Origin: Pseudomonas sp. BN411
GTDB taxonomy: Bacteria > Pseudomonadota > Gammaproteobacteria > Pseudomonadales > Pseudomonadaceae
DNA length: 64,000 nucleotides
NCBI RefSeq assembly: GCF_029871235.1
Contig: NZ_SSOM01000082.1
Coordinates: 113,143-177,142, forward strand
Reading direction: 5' to 3'
Shown here: positions 31,121 through 41,045 of the stretch, piece by piece
Layout: each line of letters starts with the position of its first letter
Position numbering within the stretch: position 1 is the stretch's first letter
The notes under the pieces: model-generated
Database searches by the model: none
Told to the model about the DNA's origin: nothing
Seen by the model: the letters and a program-made list of their open reading frames with translations, nothing else
Made by a program: the position numbers and the translations under genes

Positions 31121-32359
31121 ATGCGCCCGAATATCCCCGCCGCTACCCTCGCCACTCTCGCCCGTGAACACGGCACCCCGCTGTGGTGCTACGACGCCGC
31201 GGTGATCCGCGAGCGCATCGCCCAGCTCAAGGGCTTCGACGTGATCCGCTTCGCCCAGAAGGCGTGCTCCAACCTGAGCATCCTGCGGCTGATGCGCGAA
31301 GAGGGTGTGCAGGTGGACGCGGTGTCCCTCGGCGAAATCGAACGCGCGCTACTGGCCGGCTACTCGCCCAAGGGCGAACCGGCAGGCGTGGTACTGACCT
31401 GCGACCTGCTCGACCGCGCCACCCTCCAGCGCGCCGTGGAACTGGGTATCGAGGTGAACGTCGGCTCCATCGACATGCTCACCCAGCTCGGCCAGGCCAG
31501 CCCCGGCCACCGCGTCTGGCTGCGCATCAACCCCGGCTTCGGCCACGGCCACAGCCAGAAGACCAACACCGGCGGCGAGAACAGCAAACACGGCATCTGG
31601 CACAGCCAGTTGCACGATGCGGTGGCGGTGATCCGCGAATACGGCCTGGTGCTGGTGGGGCTGCACATGCACATCGGTTCGGGCGTCGACTACAGCCACC
31701 TGGAAGAAGTCTGTGGCGCCATGGTCGGCGCGGTGCGCGACCTGGGCTGCGACCTGGAAGCGATTTCCGCTGGTGGCGGCTTGTCGATCCCCTATCGCGA
31801 TGGCGACCCGGTGGTGGACATCCCGCGCTATGCCGAGCTGTGGAACCAGGCCCGTCGCGATATCGAAGGCATCGTGAAGCATCCGGTGCGCCTGGAACTG
31901 GAGCCGGGCCGCTTCCTGGTGGCCGAATCCGGCTGCCTTCTGAGCGAAGTGCGCGCGGCGAAGGATGTGGGTAACAACCACTTCATCCTGGTGGATGCCG
32001 GCTTCAACGACCTGATGCGTCCGTCCATGTACGGCAGCTTCCACGGCATGAGCCTGCTGGACGCCTCCGGCAACCCGTCCGCCGCCCCGCAGCGCCCGAC
32101 CGTGGTGGCCGGCCCGCTGTGCGAGTCCGGTGACGTGTTCACCCAGCACGACGGCGGCCTGGTGGCACCGCGTGCCCTGCCGGCGGCCCAGGTTGGCGAC
32201 CTGCTGCTGATCCACGACACCGGTGCCTATGGCGCGTCGATGTCCTCCAACTACAACAGCCGTCCGCTGCTGCCGGAAGTGCTGGTGGATGGCGATGATG
32301 TCCGTCTGATCCGCCGTCGCCAGCCCCTGGCGGACCTGCTGGCGTTGGAGCAGTTCTAA
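31121..32359 (+). CDS. lysA: Diaminopimelate decarboxylase
   Basis: 412 residues, GGAGG ahead of the ATG. Fold-III PLP enzyme: RFAQKACSN holds the PLP lysine, GLHMHIGSG and SAGGGLSIPY the phosphate site, and GPLCESGDVFTQ the catalytic Cys/Glu loop. Converts meso-diaminopimelate to lysine. Adjacent lysR suggests the regulated form; Pseudomonas commonly has another lysA near dapF, so this may be a second copy. Confidence 0.92.
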   Translation: MRPNIPAATLATLAREHGTPLWCYDAAVIRERIAQLKGFDVIRFAQKACSNLSILRLMREEGVQVDAVSLGEIERALLAGYSPKGEPAGVVLTCDLLDRATLQRAVELGIEVNVGSIDMLTQLGQASPGHRVWLRINPGFGHGHSQKTNTGGENSKHGIWHSQLHDAVAVIREYGLVLVGLHMHIGSGVDYSHLEEVCGAMVGAVRDLGCDLEAISAGGGLSIPYRDGDPVVDIPRYAELWNQARRDIEGIVKHPVRLELEPGRFLVAESGCLLSEVRAAKDVGNNHFILVDAGFNDLMRPSMYGSFHGMSLLDASGNPSAAPQRPTVVAGPLCESGDVFTQHDGGLVAPRALPAAQVGDLLLIHDTGAYGASMSSNYNSRPLLPEVLVDGDDVRLIRRRQPLADLLALEQF

Positions 32360-32380
32360 GGATCAGTCTTGCTGAAAACC

Positions 32381-32478
32381 TGTGGGGGCGAATTCATTCG
32401 CTAAGGGCCACATCGTGGCCCCTTGGAAGTCGGCACGGCGGACCTGCGGTCCGCTCAGCGATTGAAATCGCCCCCACA
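32381..32478. repeat. Palindromic intergenic repeat, family D, copy 2
   Basis: TGTGGGGGCGAATTCATTCG ... CGATTGAAATCGCCCCCACA, with internal hairpins GGCCACATCGTGGCC and CGGACCTGCGGTCCG. Confidence 0.85.
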
Positions 32479-32541
32479 ATCAGCGGGATCGGCAGGCATG
32501 TCCCCTTGCTTCCCTTGATCCAACCCGCACAATGCGGCGCC

Positions 32542-33648
32542 ATGACCTTCGAATCCCCCCTCGCCGCCTACCGCCATGCCCTGGAGCAGGGTGGGTTCCA
32601 GCCGGACCCGGCCCAGCGCCATGCCGTGGATTACCTGCAGGCCTGTCATGAGGCGCTGCACCGCGCTGGCGAAGTGACCGGCGTCTATCTCTGGGGCCCG
32701 GTGGGGCGTGGCAAGACCTGGCTGATGGACCGTTTCCACCAGAGCCTCAAGGTCCCGGCCCGGCGCCTGCATTTCCATCACTTCATGCGCTGGGTGCACC
32801 AGCGGCTGTTCCAGCTCACCGGCACGCCGGACCCGCTGCGGGCGCTCGCCCGTGAACTGGCGGAAGAGGTGCGGGTGCTCTGCTTCGACGAGCTGTTCGT
32901 CAACGACATTGGCGACGCCATGCTGCTCGGCCGCCTGCTGCGGGCGATGTTCGACGAAGGTGTCGCCATGGTCGCGACGTCCAACCAGCCGCCCCGGCAG
33001 CTCTATGCCGATGGCTTCAACCGCGAGCGCTTCCTGCCCGCCATCGAGGCCATCGAACAGCACATGGAGGTGGTGGCGGTGGACGGTGGGCAGGACCATC
33101 GTCTGCATCCCGGCGCGGCCCACCAGCGTTATTGGGTGGCCGAACCCGGACAGCCCAGCGCCCTGGCCGAGGTATTCGAGCGCTTGGCGACGGGGCAGGG
33201 CGTTTCGAACGAACCCGTGGAACTGGGCCATCGTCCGGTGCCGGTGGTGCGTCAATGCGCGGCAGCCGCCTGGTTCCGCTACGCCGACCTCTGCGAGCAG
33301 CCGCTGGCAGCGCTGGATTTCATCGCCCTGTGCGACCGCTTTCCAGCGATCCTGCTGGGCGATGTCCCCAACCTCAGCGCCGCTCGCCGCGAAGGTCGCA
33401 TCGCCCGTGGCACCGAGGATGGCGCCGAGCGTGTGGCCGCCGGTGACCGAGAGCTTCCGCAGCTGTCGGTGCATGACGATGGTGTGCGCCGTTTCATCGC
33501 CCTGGTGGACGAGTGCTACGACCGCCGGGTACCGCTCTACCTGGAAGCGGCCGTAGCCATGGAATGCCTCTATACCGAGGGCTATCTGGAGTTTCCCTTC
33601 CGCCGCACCCTGAGCCGCTTGCGCGAGATGCAGCTCGAACGCTTCTGA
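32542..33648 (+). CDS. zapE: ZapE/AFG1-like AAA-type ATPase
   Basis: 368 residues from MTFESPLAAYRHALEQGG. Walker A GPVGRGKTWLMD, RLHFHHFMRWVH, Walker B CFDELFVNDIGDAMLL, sensor TSNQPP. ZapE proteins act at the division septum or in membrane-protein quality control. An insertion around 275-320 (AARREGRIARGTEDGAERV) departs from the usual ZapE sequence, so it may be a paralogue. Confidence 0.85.
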   Translation: MTFESPLAAYRHALEQGGFQPDPAQRHAVDYLQACHEALHRAGEVTGVYLWGPVGRGKTWLMDRFHQSLKVPARRLHFHHFMRWVHQRLFQLTGTPDPLRALARELAEEVRVLCFDELFVNDIGDAMLLGRLLRAMFDEGVAMVATSNQPPRQLYADGFNRERFLPAIEAIEQHMEVVAVDGGQDHRLHPGAAHQRYWVAEPGQPSALAEVFERLATGQGVSNEPVELGHRPVPVVRQCAAAAWFRYADLCEQPLAALDFIALCDRFPAILLGDVPNLSAARREGRIARGTEDGAERVAAGDRELPQLSVHDDGVRRFIALVDECYDRRVPLYLEAAVAMECLYTEGYLEFPFRRTLSRLREMQLERF

Positions 33649-33655
33649 CGCCGCG

Positions 33656-34141
33656 CTACTTGAGCTGGTCCTTGACCGCCTCCAGTCCGGCGTTCGCGCA
33701 TTGTTCGTCCAGGTGGCCCCCGGGCGCGCCACCCACGCCCACCGCGCCGATCACCTCATCCCCTACCTTTATCGGCACGCCGCCGCCCAGTATCAGGAAA
33801 CCGTCGATCATCGGCAGGTGCTGGGAGGCGGGGTTCTTCTGCACGTTTTCCAGAATCTCGCTGGTGCTGCGCTTGGTGGAGGCGGAGGTGTAGGCCTTGC
33901 GCCGGGCGGAATCGAGGGTGTGAGGTCCGGCCTTGTCGGCGCGCATCACCACACGCACACCACCGGCGCGATCCACTACCGCGGCGGTGACGTTGTAGCC
34001 CTTGGCGGTGCAGGCCTTGACCGTCGCGCTGGCGATCTCGGTGGAGACGCTCAGGGGCAGGTATTTTTCGCTGGGGATCTCGGCCCGGGCGCAGAGGCAG
34101 ACGGCAAGGCTGCTCAGGGCAAGGAGCTGGAGTGGTTTCAT
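33656..34141 (-). CDS. Exported GlcG/HbpS family protein
   Basis: 161 residues with signal peptide (KPLQLLALSSLAVCLCARA). GlcG/HbpS fold: KGYNVTAAVVDRAGG, ARRKAYTSASTKRST, LGGGVPIKVGDEVIGAVGVG and a C-terminal HLDEQCANAGL. HbpS-type relatives bind haem or cobalamin extracellularly; others are of unknown function. Convergent with zapE (7-bp gap). Confidence 0.87.
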   Translation of the reverse strand: MKPLQLLALSSLAVCLCARAEIPSEKYLPLSVSTEIASATVKACTAKGYNVTAAVVDRAGGVRVVMRADKAGPHTLDSARRKAYTSASTKRSTSEILENVQKNPASQHLPMIDGFLILGGGVPIKVGDEVIGAVGVGGAPGGHLDEQCANAGLEAVKDQLK

Positions 34142-34354
34142 GGGGAATCTCCTGTCGCAATCATCGGACCGGAACGGCCGATGGGATCGAGGCGGGTGCC
34201 TTCGGTCAGGGGACAGGGACGGCGGAACGATGTCGCCAAGGAGGCGCTGGCCGTACTTTGAAGCCTAGCCAGCCTGCTTAACATTTGTTAATGCCGCCGT
34301 CGGAGCGGCCCCCAAGAATCGGCGGACAACAACGCGCAGGTCCAGGAGGCCGCC

Positions 34355-36085
34355 ATGTCCCGCCCGATTCCCACCACCGTCTATGAACTCTTGCAGGCTT
34401 CTGCGACCGCCTTTGCGGATCGCACGGCGCTGACCTACATCCACGAGTTGGGGGCGGACATCGGCGATCAGGACCTGAGCTACGCAGCGTTCTTCGTCCA
34501 GCTCAATCGCAGCGCGCGCCTGCTGCTGGACCTGGCGGGTGGGCGCAGGCCGGTCATCACCTTGTTGCTGCCGAACATTCCGCAGAGCCAGTGCCTACTC
34601 TGGGCGGCGGCCAGCGTCGGCATCGCCAACCCGATCAACCCATTGCTGAATGAAGAAGCCCTCGCCAGCCTGATGGAGAAGGCCGGCACCGACCTCGTGG
34701 TCGCCCTCGGGCCGGTGCCGGGGTCCGACCTGTGGCAGAAGGCGGTGGGGGCCGCGCAGCGCCTGTCGAAGCGGCCCAGGTGCCTGTCGGTGCTGGTACC
34801 GGGCGGCGAGCTGTTCTACGACCGCCTGCAGCAGGATTACAGCGGCGAGGTACTGCAACCGGAGCTGCTGCCGCAGTCGGAGGACATCGCTGCCTACTTC
34901 CATACGGGAGGCACCACCGGCTTGCCCAAGTTGGCGCGGCAGACCCACGGCAACCAGGTGGCCGCCGCCTGCGCCTATCGGGCGCGCATGGCCGCCGGGC
35001 CCGAGGACGTGGCAATGAACGGCCTGCCGATCTTCCATGTGGCCGGTGCCCTGGTGAACAGCCTGGGCGGCCTGGCCAGCGGGCTGCGAATGCTGCTGCC
35101 GACGTTGGGTGGCTTCCGCAATCCGGAGGTGATCCGCCAGCACTGGCGTCTGGTCGAGCATTACGGCGTCACCCTGAGCGGCGGCATTCCCACTTCAGTG
35201 GCGGCGATGCTGGAAGTGCCGATCGACGGGCACGACATAAGCAGCCTGCGCTTCATGCTGTCCGGCGGTGCGCCGGTGCCGGCGGCCCTGTGCGAAAAGG
35301 TGAAGGCGCTGACCGGCCTGGAGCTGTACCAGGCCTATGGCATGACCGAATGTACCGGGGTTATCGCCTTGCCCAACCTGGCCCGCCCGGCCATTCCGGG
35401 CAGCGCCGGGCATGTGGCAGAGCCGATTGAGGTGCGGATCGATGGTGGGGAAGTCTGTGTGCGGGGGGCCACGGTGTTTCCCGGCTACCTGGGCCAGGAG
35501 CGGTCGCCACTGGAAGATGGCTGGCTGCGCAGCGGCGATCTGGGACATCTGGACGAAAACGGCAACCTGTTCATCACCGGCCGCGCCAAGGACCTGATCA
35601 TCCGCAGCGGCCACAACGTCGACCCGGCGCTGATCGAGAACTGCCTGGAGAGTCACCCGGCAGTCTCCATGGCAGCCGCCGTGGGCATGCCCGACGAGTA
35701 CGCCGGCGAGCTGCCGGTGGCCTTCGTGCAGTTGCGCCAGGGCCAGACGGCCAGCGCCGACGAGTTGCAGCAGTACGCGTTCGAGCACATTGCCGAGCGT
35801 CCGGCCTGCCCGAAGCGGGTGTTCCTGGTGGATGCCCTGCCGGTGACGGTGGTGGGGAAGATCTTCAAGCAAACGCTGCGGGAGTTGGCGGCGGCCAGCG
35901 CTTACCGCGAGCGGATTGGCAGCGCCTGCCCGACGCTGGATTGCGAGATAACCCAGGGCTCGGATGGCGGCCTGTGGATAAGCCTGGCGAATGTGCCGGC
36001 CGAATTGCGTGAGTTCTGCGCGGAGCGGGCCGAGGCGCTGGGGCTGCAGGTGCGCGAAGTGCTCAGTCCGCCCGCTTGCGCTTGA
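34355..36085 (+). CDS. AMP-forming acyl-CoA synthetase
   Basis: 576 residues, CAGGAGG upstream. ANL motifs: AYFHTGGTTGLPKLARQTHG (P-loop), YGMTECTG, SGDLGHLDENG, GRAKDLIIRSGHN, and the C-terminal catalytic Lys in VVGKIFKQ. Domain layout matches medium/long-chain or aryl acyl-CoA ligases of about 560-620 residues; the Lys in the P-loop (LPKLARQTHG) is kept. It stands alone, 8 kb from the catabolic locus and without its operator, so a link is only possible. Confidence 0.88.
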   Translation: MSRPIPTTVYELLQASATAFADRTALTYIHELGADIGDQDLSYAAFFVQLNRSARLLLDLAGGRRPVITLLLPNIPQSQCLLWAAASVGIANPINPLLNEEALASLMEKAGTDLVVALGPVPGSDLWQKAVGAAQRLSKRPRCLSVLVPGGELFYDRLQQDYSGEVLQPELLPQSEDIAAYFHTGGTTGLPKLARQTHGNQVAAACAYRARMAAGPEDVAMNGLPIFHVAGALVNSLGGLASGLRMLLPTLGGFRNPEVIRQHWRLVEHYGVTLSGGIPTSVAAMLEVPIDGHDISSLRFMLSGGAPVPAALCEKVKALTGLELYQAYGMTECTGVIALPNLARPAIPGSAGHVAEPIEVRIDGGEVCVRGATVFPGYLGQERSPLEDGWLRSGDLGHLDENGNLFITGRAKDLIIRSGHNVDPALIENCLESHPAVSMAAAVGMPDEYAGELPVAFVQLRQGQTASADELQQYAFEHIAERPACPKRVFLVDALPVTVVGKIFKQTLRELAAASAYRERIGSACPTLDCEITQGSDGGLWISLANVPAELREFCAERAEALGLQVREVLSPPACA

Positions 36086-36653
36086 CCCGCGAGAAGGACA
36101 CCGGGTCCATCCCGAGGTAGCTGGCCAGATGGTACTGGGGCACCCGATCCATCAGCCACGGCTCGTTCTCCAGCAACCACTGGTAGCGTTGCTCGCTGTT
36201 GCGGGTGAGCAGCAGCGCCTCACGGTCCTCGTTGCGCAGCATGATCTGTCGAACAACCAGGTTCTGCATCTGCAACAGTTGCGGAAAGCGTTCGCCGTCC
36301 TGGTCCTGTATCGCCAGGGGCAGGCTCGCCAGCCGGCACCTTTCCACGGCGGCGATGTTGTAGGTGCAGGGCTGCTGTTTGAGGTAGGCGCTGAGGGAGC
36401 CGATCAACTGACCTTCGCGAAAGAAGGTCTTGTTCCACTGGCGGCCTTCCGGGGACAGGTAGTAGTAGCGCGCCACGCCGGAGAGGATCACGTAGAAATG
36501 CGTGGGACGTTCGCCGGCGCGGATGATCAACTGGTCGCGATCGTAGTCGCGCAGCTTGAGCACCTGCATCAGGTGCTCCTGCAATGTGGGATCGGTCATG
36601 CCGTGGGCATGGAAGATGTCTTGCAACTGGGCCTGGATGTCGGCGGGGATCAT
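36063..36653 (-). CDS. Crp/Fnr-family transcriptional regulator
   Basis: 196 residues from MIPADIQAQLQDIFHAHGMT. Cyclic-nucleotide-binding beta-roll (LIIRAGERPTHFYVILSGVA, FFREGQLIGSLSAY) and a C-terminal winged helix (MDRVPQYHLASYLGMDPVSF then SRVKRK). No N-terminal FeS cysteines. Its 3' end overlaps the acyl-CoA synthetase gene by 23 bp in convergent orientation. Confidence 0.88.
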   Translation of the reverse strand: MIPADIQAQLQDIFHAHGMTDPTLQEHLMQVLKLRDYDRDQLIIRAGERPTHFYVILSGVARYYYLSPEGRQWNKTFFREGQLIGSLSAYLKQQPCTYNIAAVERCRLASLPLAIQDQDGERFPQLLQMQNLVVRQIMLRNEDREALLLTRNSEQRYQWLLENEPWLMDRVPQYHLASYLGMDPVSFSRVKRKRAD

Positions 36654-36777
36654 GGGGCTCGGCCTGGGGCTGTCGGGTTCATCTAAGCACAGCCCGGGGC
36701 ACTGGAGAATTGCCCGCCGCGCCGGTGTGGCTGACACTAGACTCCTTTATCAATCTCCACCTAGAAGGAATTCACCC

Positions 36778-37230
36778 GTGTCCCCACGCCCGCAAGACAG
36801 CTGGGAGCAGATCTGCCTGGCTGCCGGTCTCGATCCGCAGAAGCGCCTGGCCGCCCGCCAGACCGTACTCGGCCACGCCGATGCCCTGGACTGCAGCCTC
36901 TATCGCCCCGACGAGAATGACCTGGACGCCGAAGAGGAAGACCTGGGCGATGCGCGCATCCTCTTCACCGGCCACTTCGAGGCGCCGGCTGAGTGGAGTG
37001 CACAGGAACGCGACGACTACTTCGGCGATATCGAGCCTTCCGCCTTCGTCACGGCGCTGATCGAGTGCCAGGCCGACCCGGAAACCCGCGACTTCTTCCT
37101 CGCCGATGCAGGCGACTTCGTTGCGGTGGTCACCGCCTCCGGCGAAGTGCAGATGTTCTATCTCTACGACTGCAACGAAGACGACGACGGCCTGCATTGC
37201 GTGCTGGTGCGGGAAGACGAAGAGGACTGA
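36778..37230 (+). CDS. Acidic hypothetical protein
   Basis: 150 residues with a GTG start (AAGGA 9 nt upstream). Strongly acidic, beginning SPRPQDSWEQICLAAGLDPQ and ending in LHCVLVREDEED; central YFGDIEPSAFVTALIECQAD. No signal peptide or membrane helix. Family not recognised. Expressed alone; followed by repeats. Confidence 0.75.
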   Translation: MSPRPQDSWEQICLAAGLDPQKRLAARQTVLGHADALDCSLYRPDENDLDAEEEDLGDARILFTGHFEAPAEWSAQERDDYFGDIEPSAFVTALIECQADPETRDFFLADAGDFVAVVTASGEVQMFYLYDCNEDDDGLHCVLVREDEED

Positions 37231-37266
37231 GTTCCGCTGGTGGACGTAAACAGCGACGTCCACCCT

Positions 37267-37377
37267 GTAGGTTGTGGCTGAGCTACGCGAAGCCCAACGG
37301 TGCGGACTTGATGCGGCGCCATGTTGGGCTTCGCTGCGCTCGCGGAACGCCGCCCGGCCCAACCTACGGAAAAGCGC
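37267..37377. repeat. Palindromic intergenic repeat, family C, copy 3
   Basis: GTAGGTTGTGGCTGAGCTAC ... CGGCCCAACCTAC, about 111 bp; preceded (37233-37266) by a fragment of family A. With copy 4 it fills the 335-bp gap before the sensor kinase gene. Confidence 0.8.
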
Positions 37378-37440
37378 CTGGCGAGTAGCGTGGATTCTGG
37401 GTGAACCACGAATGGTGGACCGGTGAAGCGTGCTCCCCCT

Positions 37441-37541
37441 GTAGGTTGTGGCTGAGCTACGCGAAGCCCAACGGGGCAAACCTGATGCCACGCTACGTTG
37501 GGCTTCGCTGCGCTCGCGGAACGCCGCCCGGCCCAACCTAC
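37441..37541. repeat. Palindromic intergenic repeat, family C, copy 4
   Basis: GTAGGTTGTGGCTGAGCTAC ... CCGGCCCAACCTAC, same orientation as copy 3. Confidence 0.8.
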
Positions 37542-37565
37542 GACAGCGCATCTTGCAAGGGTCTT

Positions 37566-40500
37566 TCAGCGCAGGTTCACATGCCGGCTGATCAGCGCCC
37601 GCAGCGCGGCCGGCTTCACCGGCTTGGCCAGGTAGTCCAGGCCGGCGGCGTGGACTTCGGCTACCAGTTCGGCGCGGCCGTCAGCGCTGATCACCACGCC
37701 GGGCAGCGGTTCACCCAGGCGGGTGCGTAGCCAGGCCATGAGTTCGGTGCCGGTTTCCCCTTCATCCAGGTGGTAATCCACCAGCGCCAGTTGCGGCCGC
37801 ACTTCCTCGGCCAGCAGGTGCTCGCACTCCAGGCGATTACGCGCGGTCCAGACCTGGCAGCCCCAGCGCGACAGCAGGCTGTGCATGCCGGTAAGGATGC
37901 TGTCCTCATTGTCGATGCACAGCACCTGAGTACCGTTGAGGGCCTGGCCGTTGGCTTCGGCCTGCTTCTGTATGACGGGCGAGGGCTGCTGCGCACGGGC
38001 CATGGGCACGGTGACGCTGAACACGCTGCCCTTGCCCGGCCAGGAGCGCACTTCCAGCTTGTGGCCGAGCACGCGGCAGAGGCCGTCGGCAATCGCCAGG
38101 CCCAGGCCAAGGCCTTTCTCGGCGCGTGTCTGGTGGCTGTCCAGGCGCTTGAACTCTTCGAATATCACCTTGCGCTTGTCTTCCGGGATTCCCGGGCCAC
38201 GGTCCCAGACTTCCAGGCGCAGATTGTCGCCGTCCCGCCGCACGCCCAGCAGCACGCGCCCCTTGGCGTAGCGGAAGGCGTTGGTGAGGAAGTTCTGCAG
38301 CACCCGGCGCAGCAGTTTCATGTCGCTTTCCACCCGCAGCTTGCTGCCGCGCAGGCGGAAGTCCATGCCCTGTTCCTGGGCCAGCACCTTGAACTCGGCG
38401 CCGAGGGTGTCGAACAGGGAAGCGAGGGGGAAGGCGTTGCGGTCCGGGGTGACACGACCGCTTTCCAGGCGCGAGATGTCCAGCAGGTCGGTGATCAGGT
38501 CCTCGGCTGAACGCAGCGAGCTGTCCAGGTGGTTCACCAGTTCGCGGGCCTCGCGGGGCAGCGCGTCCTGCTGGTGGCCGAGGGCGGCGGAGAACAGCCG
38601 CGCCGCGTTCAAGGGTTGCATCAGGTCGTGGCTGACGGCGGCGAGGAAGCGGGTCTTGGACTGGTTGGCCGCTTCCGCGGTGCCCTTGGCCTCGGTGAGC
38701 GCTTGGTTGAGCTTGGACAGTTCCTGGGTACGCTCGGTGACCCGCTGTTCCAGTCCTTCATTGGCGTCCTTGAGCCCCCGCTCGGCCTGGCGGTAGGCGG
38801 TGATGTCGGTGAAGCTCATGACGAAACCGCCGCCGGGCATGGGGTTGCCGATCAACTCGATGACCCGGCCATTGGGGAACAGGCGCTCGGAGGTATGTGG
38901 CGTGCCCTGGCGCATCCAGAACAGGCGGCGGGCGACATGGGATTCCACCTCGCCCGGACCGCACAGGCCGCGCTCGGCGTTGTAGCGGATGATGTCGGCG
39001 ATGGGGCGGCCGACGCTGATCAGCCCGTCGGGGTAGTCGAACAGTTCCAGGTAGCGGCGGTTCCAGGCCACCAGGCGCAGGGACTGGTCCACCACGCTGA
39101 TGCCCTGGGTGATGTTCTCGATGGCGCCTTGCAGCAGGGCGCGGTTGAACTGCAGCACCTCGGAGGCTTCGTCGGCGATACGCACCACGTCCTCCACCTG
39201 CATCTCGCGGCCTTCGATGGCCGCCTTCACCACGGCCCGCGCCGAGGAGGCGCCGAGCACGCCGGCGAGCAGGCGTTCGGTGTGGGTGATCCAGTCCTGG
39301 TTGGCGTTTTGCGTCGGGTTGAAGCTGATGCCCAGGCGATAGGCGAAACGGATGAAGCTCTGCCGCGCCCGCTCTTCGCCGACGAAGCGCGAGGCGAGCA
39401 TCAGCAGGTCGTCCACCTGTACCGCCAGCAGGGTGCGGGAACTGGCGCGCGCGGACACCTGCTGGCCGATGAAGCGGCTGGCCTGCCAGTGTTCAGAAAC
39501 GCGGGTGCGGGAGAACACCGATACCCAGGCGAAGAGGAGCCAGTTGCCGGCGAGGGACAGCACCACGCCCTGGGTCAGCGGCTCGATGGGCAGATCCAGG
39601 GGGTTCGCCATCATCCAGGCCAGGCCAGGGAAGTTCTCCAGCGGCCAGCCCAGGCCACGCGCCATCACCGGTAGCACCAGGGTGTAGGCCCAGAGCGCGG
39701 CGCCGGCAGCGAGGCCAGCGAACACGCCGCGGCGGTTGGCCTGTTTCCAGAACAGCGCGCCGATCATCGCCGGGCCGAGCTGGGCGATGGAGGCGAAGGC
39801 GATCTGGCCGATGGTCGCCAGGCTCGCGGTGGAGCCCAGCAGGCGATAGCTGACATAACCCAGCAGGATGATCACCACGATGCTCACCCGGCGTACCGAG
39901 AGCATCCAGTGGCGGAACACTTCGAAGGGCCGTTCGGCGTTCTGCCGGCGCAGCAACCAGGGCAGCAGCATGTCGTTGGACACCATAGTCGACAGCGCCA
40001 CGGCTTCGACGATCACCATACCGGTGGCCGCCGAGGCGCCGCCGATGAAGGCCAGCAGCGCCAGGGCCGGATGGGCCTCGGCCAGCGGCAGGCTGATGAC
40101 GAAGGAGTCCGGGATTACGCCGCCGGGCAGCAGCATCTGCCCGGCCAGGGCGATGGGCACGACGAACAGGGCGGCCAGGGCGAGGTAGATCGGGAAGACC
40201 CAGCGTGCCTGGCGCAGGTCACGGGGTTCGATGTTCTCCACCACCGTCACGTGGAACTGCCGGGGCAGGCAGATGATGGCGAGCATGGCGAGGCCCGTTT
40301 GCACCAGCAACGAGGACCAATCCACAGGCTGCGACCAGTAGTGGTCCAGCTGCGGGGCGCTGCGGGCGCGCTCGAACAGGTCGTCGAATCCATCGAACAG
40401 GCCGAAGGTGACGTAGGCACCCACCGCGAGGAAGGCCAGCAGCTTGACCAGGGATTCGAAGGCGATTGCCAGCACCATGCCGCGGTGGTGCTCGGTGGCA

Positions 40501-41045
40501 TCGAGGTTGCGGGTACCGAAGAGGATGGTGAACAGGGCCAGCACCAGGGACACGATCAGCGCCGTGTCCTGGGCGCGGGTGCCGGAGGCTTCGGGGCTCG
40601 GACCGATCAGCAGGTTTACCCCGAGGACGATGCCCTTGAGCTGCAGGGCGATGTAGGGCAGCACACTGACCAGGCAGATCAGCGCCACCACCACCGCCAG
40701 GGCCTGGGACTTGCCATAGCGGGCGGCGATGAAGTCGGCGATGGAGGTGATGTTCTCCTGCTTGCTGATAAGCACCATCTTCTGCACCACCCAGGGCGCC
40801 AGCAGCAGCAGGAGCACGGGGCCGAGGTAGATGGGCAGGAAGTTCCAGACCTGCCCGGCGGCCTGGCCGACGGCGCCGAAGAAGGTCCAGCTGGTGCAGT
40901 AGACCGCCAGCGACAGGCTGTAGACCCAGGCGCGCATGCGCGGGGACAGCGGCGTACTGCGGCGGTCGCCGTAGAAGGCTATGGCGAAGAGAACGGCCAT
41001 ATAGAGGAAGGCGACCGTGGCGATCAGCCCGCTGGACAGCGACAT
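37566..41045 (-). CDS. SSS-type sensor hybrid histidine kinase, MxtR/CbrA-like
   Basis: 1159 residues. About 1-500: a 13-helix sodium/solute-symporter domain starting MSLSSGLIATVAFLYMAVLF. A linker and PAS domain follow (about 640-750; QGISVVDQSLRLVAWNRRYL). Then a coiled coil, HisKA (FLAAVSHDLMQPLNAARLFS, phospho-His), HATPase (NFLTNAFRYAKGRV, DRGPGIPEDKRK, GLGLGLAI) and a C-terminal receiver (about 1035-1155; VLCIDNED, LALVDYHL, AKPVKP) with the phospho-acceptor Asp in VDYHL. The length and neighbours match my recollection of PA3271/MxtR, involved in carbon and respiratory control. Ligand unknown. Confidence 0.9.
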   Translation of the reverse strand: MSLSSGLIATVAFLYMAVLFAIAFYGDRRSTPLSPRMRAWVYSLSLAVYCTSWTFFGAVGQAAGQVWNFLPIYLGPVLLLLLAPWVVQKMVLISKQENITSIADFIAARYGKSQALAVVVALICLVSVLPYIALQLKGIVLGVNLLIGPSPEASGTRAQDTALIVSLVLALFTILFGTRNLDATEHHRGMVLAIAFESLVKLLAFLAVGAYVTFGLFDGFDDLFERARSAPQLDHYWSQPVDWSSLLVQTGLAMLAIICLPRQFHVTVVENIEPRDLRQARWVFPIYLALAALFVVPIALAGQMLLPGGVIPDSFVISLPLAEAHPALALLAFIGGASAATGMVIVEAVALSTMVSNDMLLPWLLRRQNAERPFEVFRHWMLSVRRVSIVVIILLGYVSYRLLGSTASLATIGQIAFASIAQLGPAMIGALFWKQANRRGVFAGLAAGAALWAYTLVLPVMARGLGWPLENFPGLAWMMANPLDLPIEPLTQGVVLSLAGNWLLFAWVSVFSRTRVSEHWQASRFIGQQVSARASSRTLLAVQVDDLLMLASRFVGEERARQSFIRFAYRLGISFNPTQNANQDWITHTERLLAGVLGASSARAVVKAAIEGREMQVEDVVRIADEASEVLQFNRALLQGAIENITQGISVVDQSLRLVAWNRRYLELFDYPDGLISVGRPIADIIRYNAERGLCGPGEVESHVARRLFWMRQGTPHTSERLFPNGRVIELIGNPMPGGGFVMSFTDITAYRQAERGLKDANEGLEQRVTERTQELSKLNQALTEAKGTAEAANQSKTRFLAAVSHDLMQPLNAARLFSAALGHQQDALPREARELVNHLDSSLRSAEDLITDLLDISRLESGRVTPDRNAFPLASLFDTLGAEFKVLAQEQGMDFRLRGSKLRVESDMKLLRRVLQNFLTNAFRYAKGRVLLGVRRDGDNLRLEVWDRGPGIPEDKRKVIFEEFKRLDSHQTRAEKGLGLGLAIADGLCRVLGHKLEVRSWPGKGSVFSVTVPMARAQQPSPVIQKQAEANGQALNGTQVLCIDNEDSILTGMHSLLSRWGCQVWTARNRLECEHLLAEEVRPQLALVDYHLDEGETGTELMAWLRTRLGEPLPGVVISADGRAELVAEVHAAGLDYLAKPVKPAALRALISRHVNLR

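Noticed and set aside
34163..34185. Eighth operator copy upstream of the GlcG-like gene (CATCGG...CCGATG)
   Set aside because: The inverted repeat shares only the CGATG end with the operator and has the wrong spacing and core.
34355..36085. Acyl-CoA synthetase as a member of the steroid-type regulon
   Set aside because: No operator copy upstream and it lies about 8 kb beyond the last regulon gene, with unrelated genes between.
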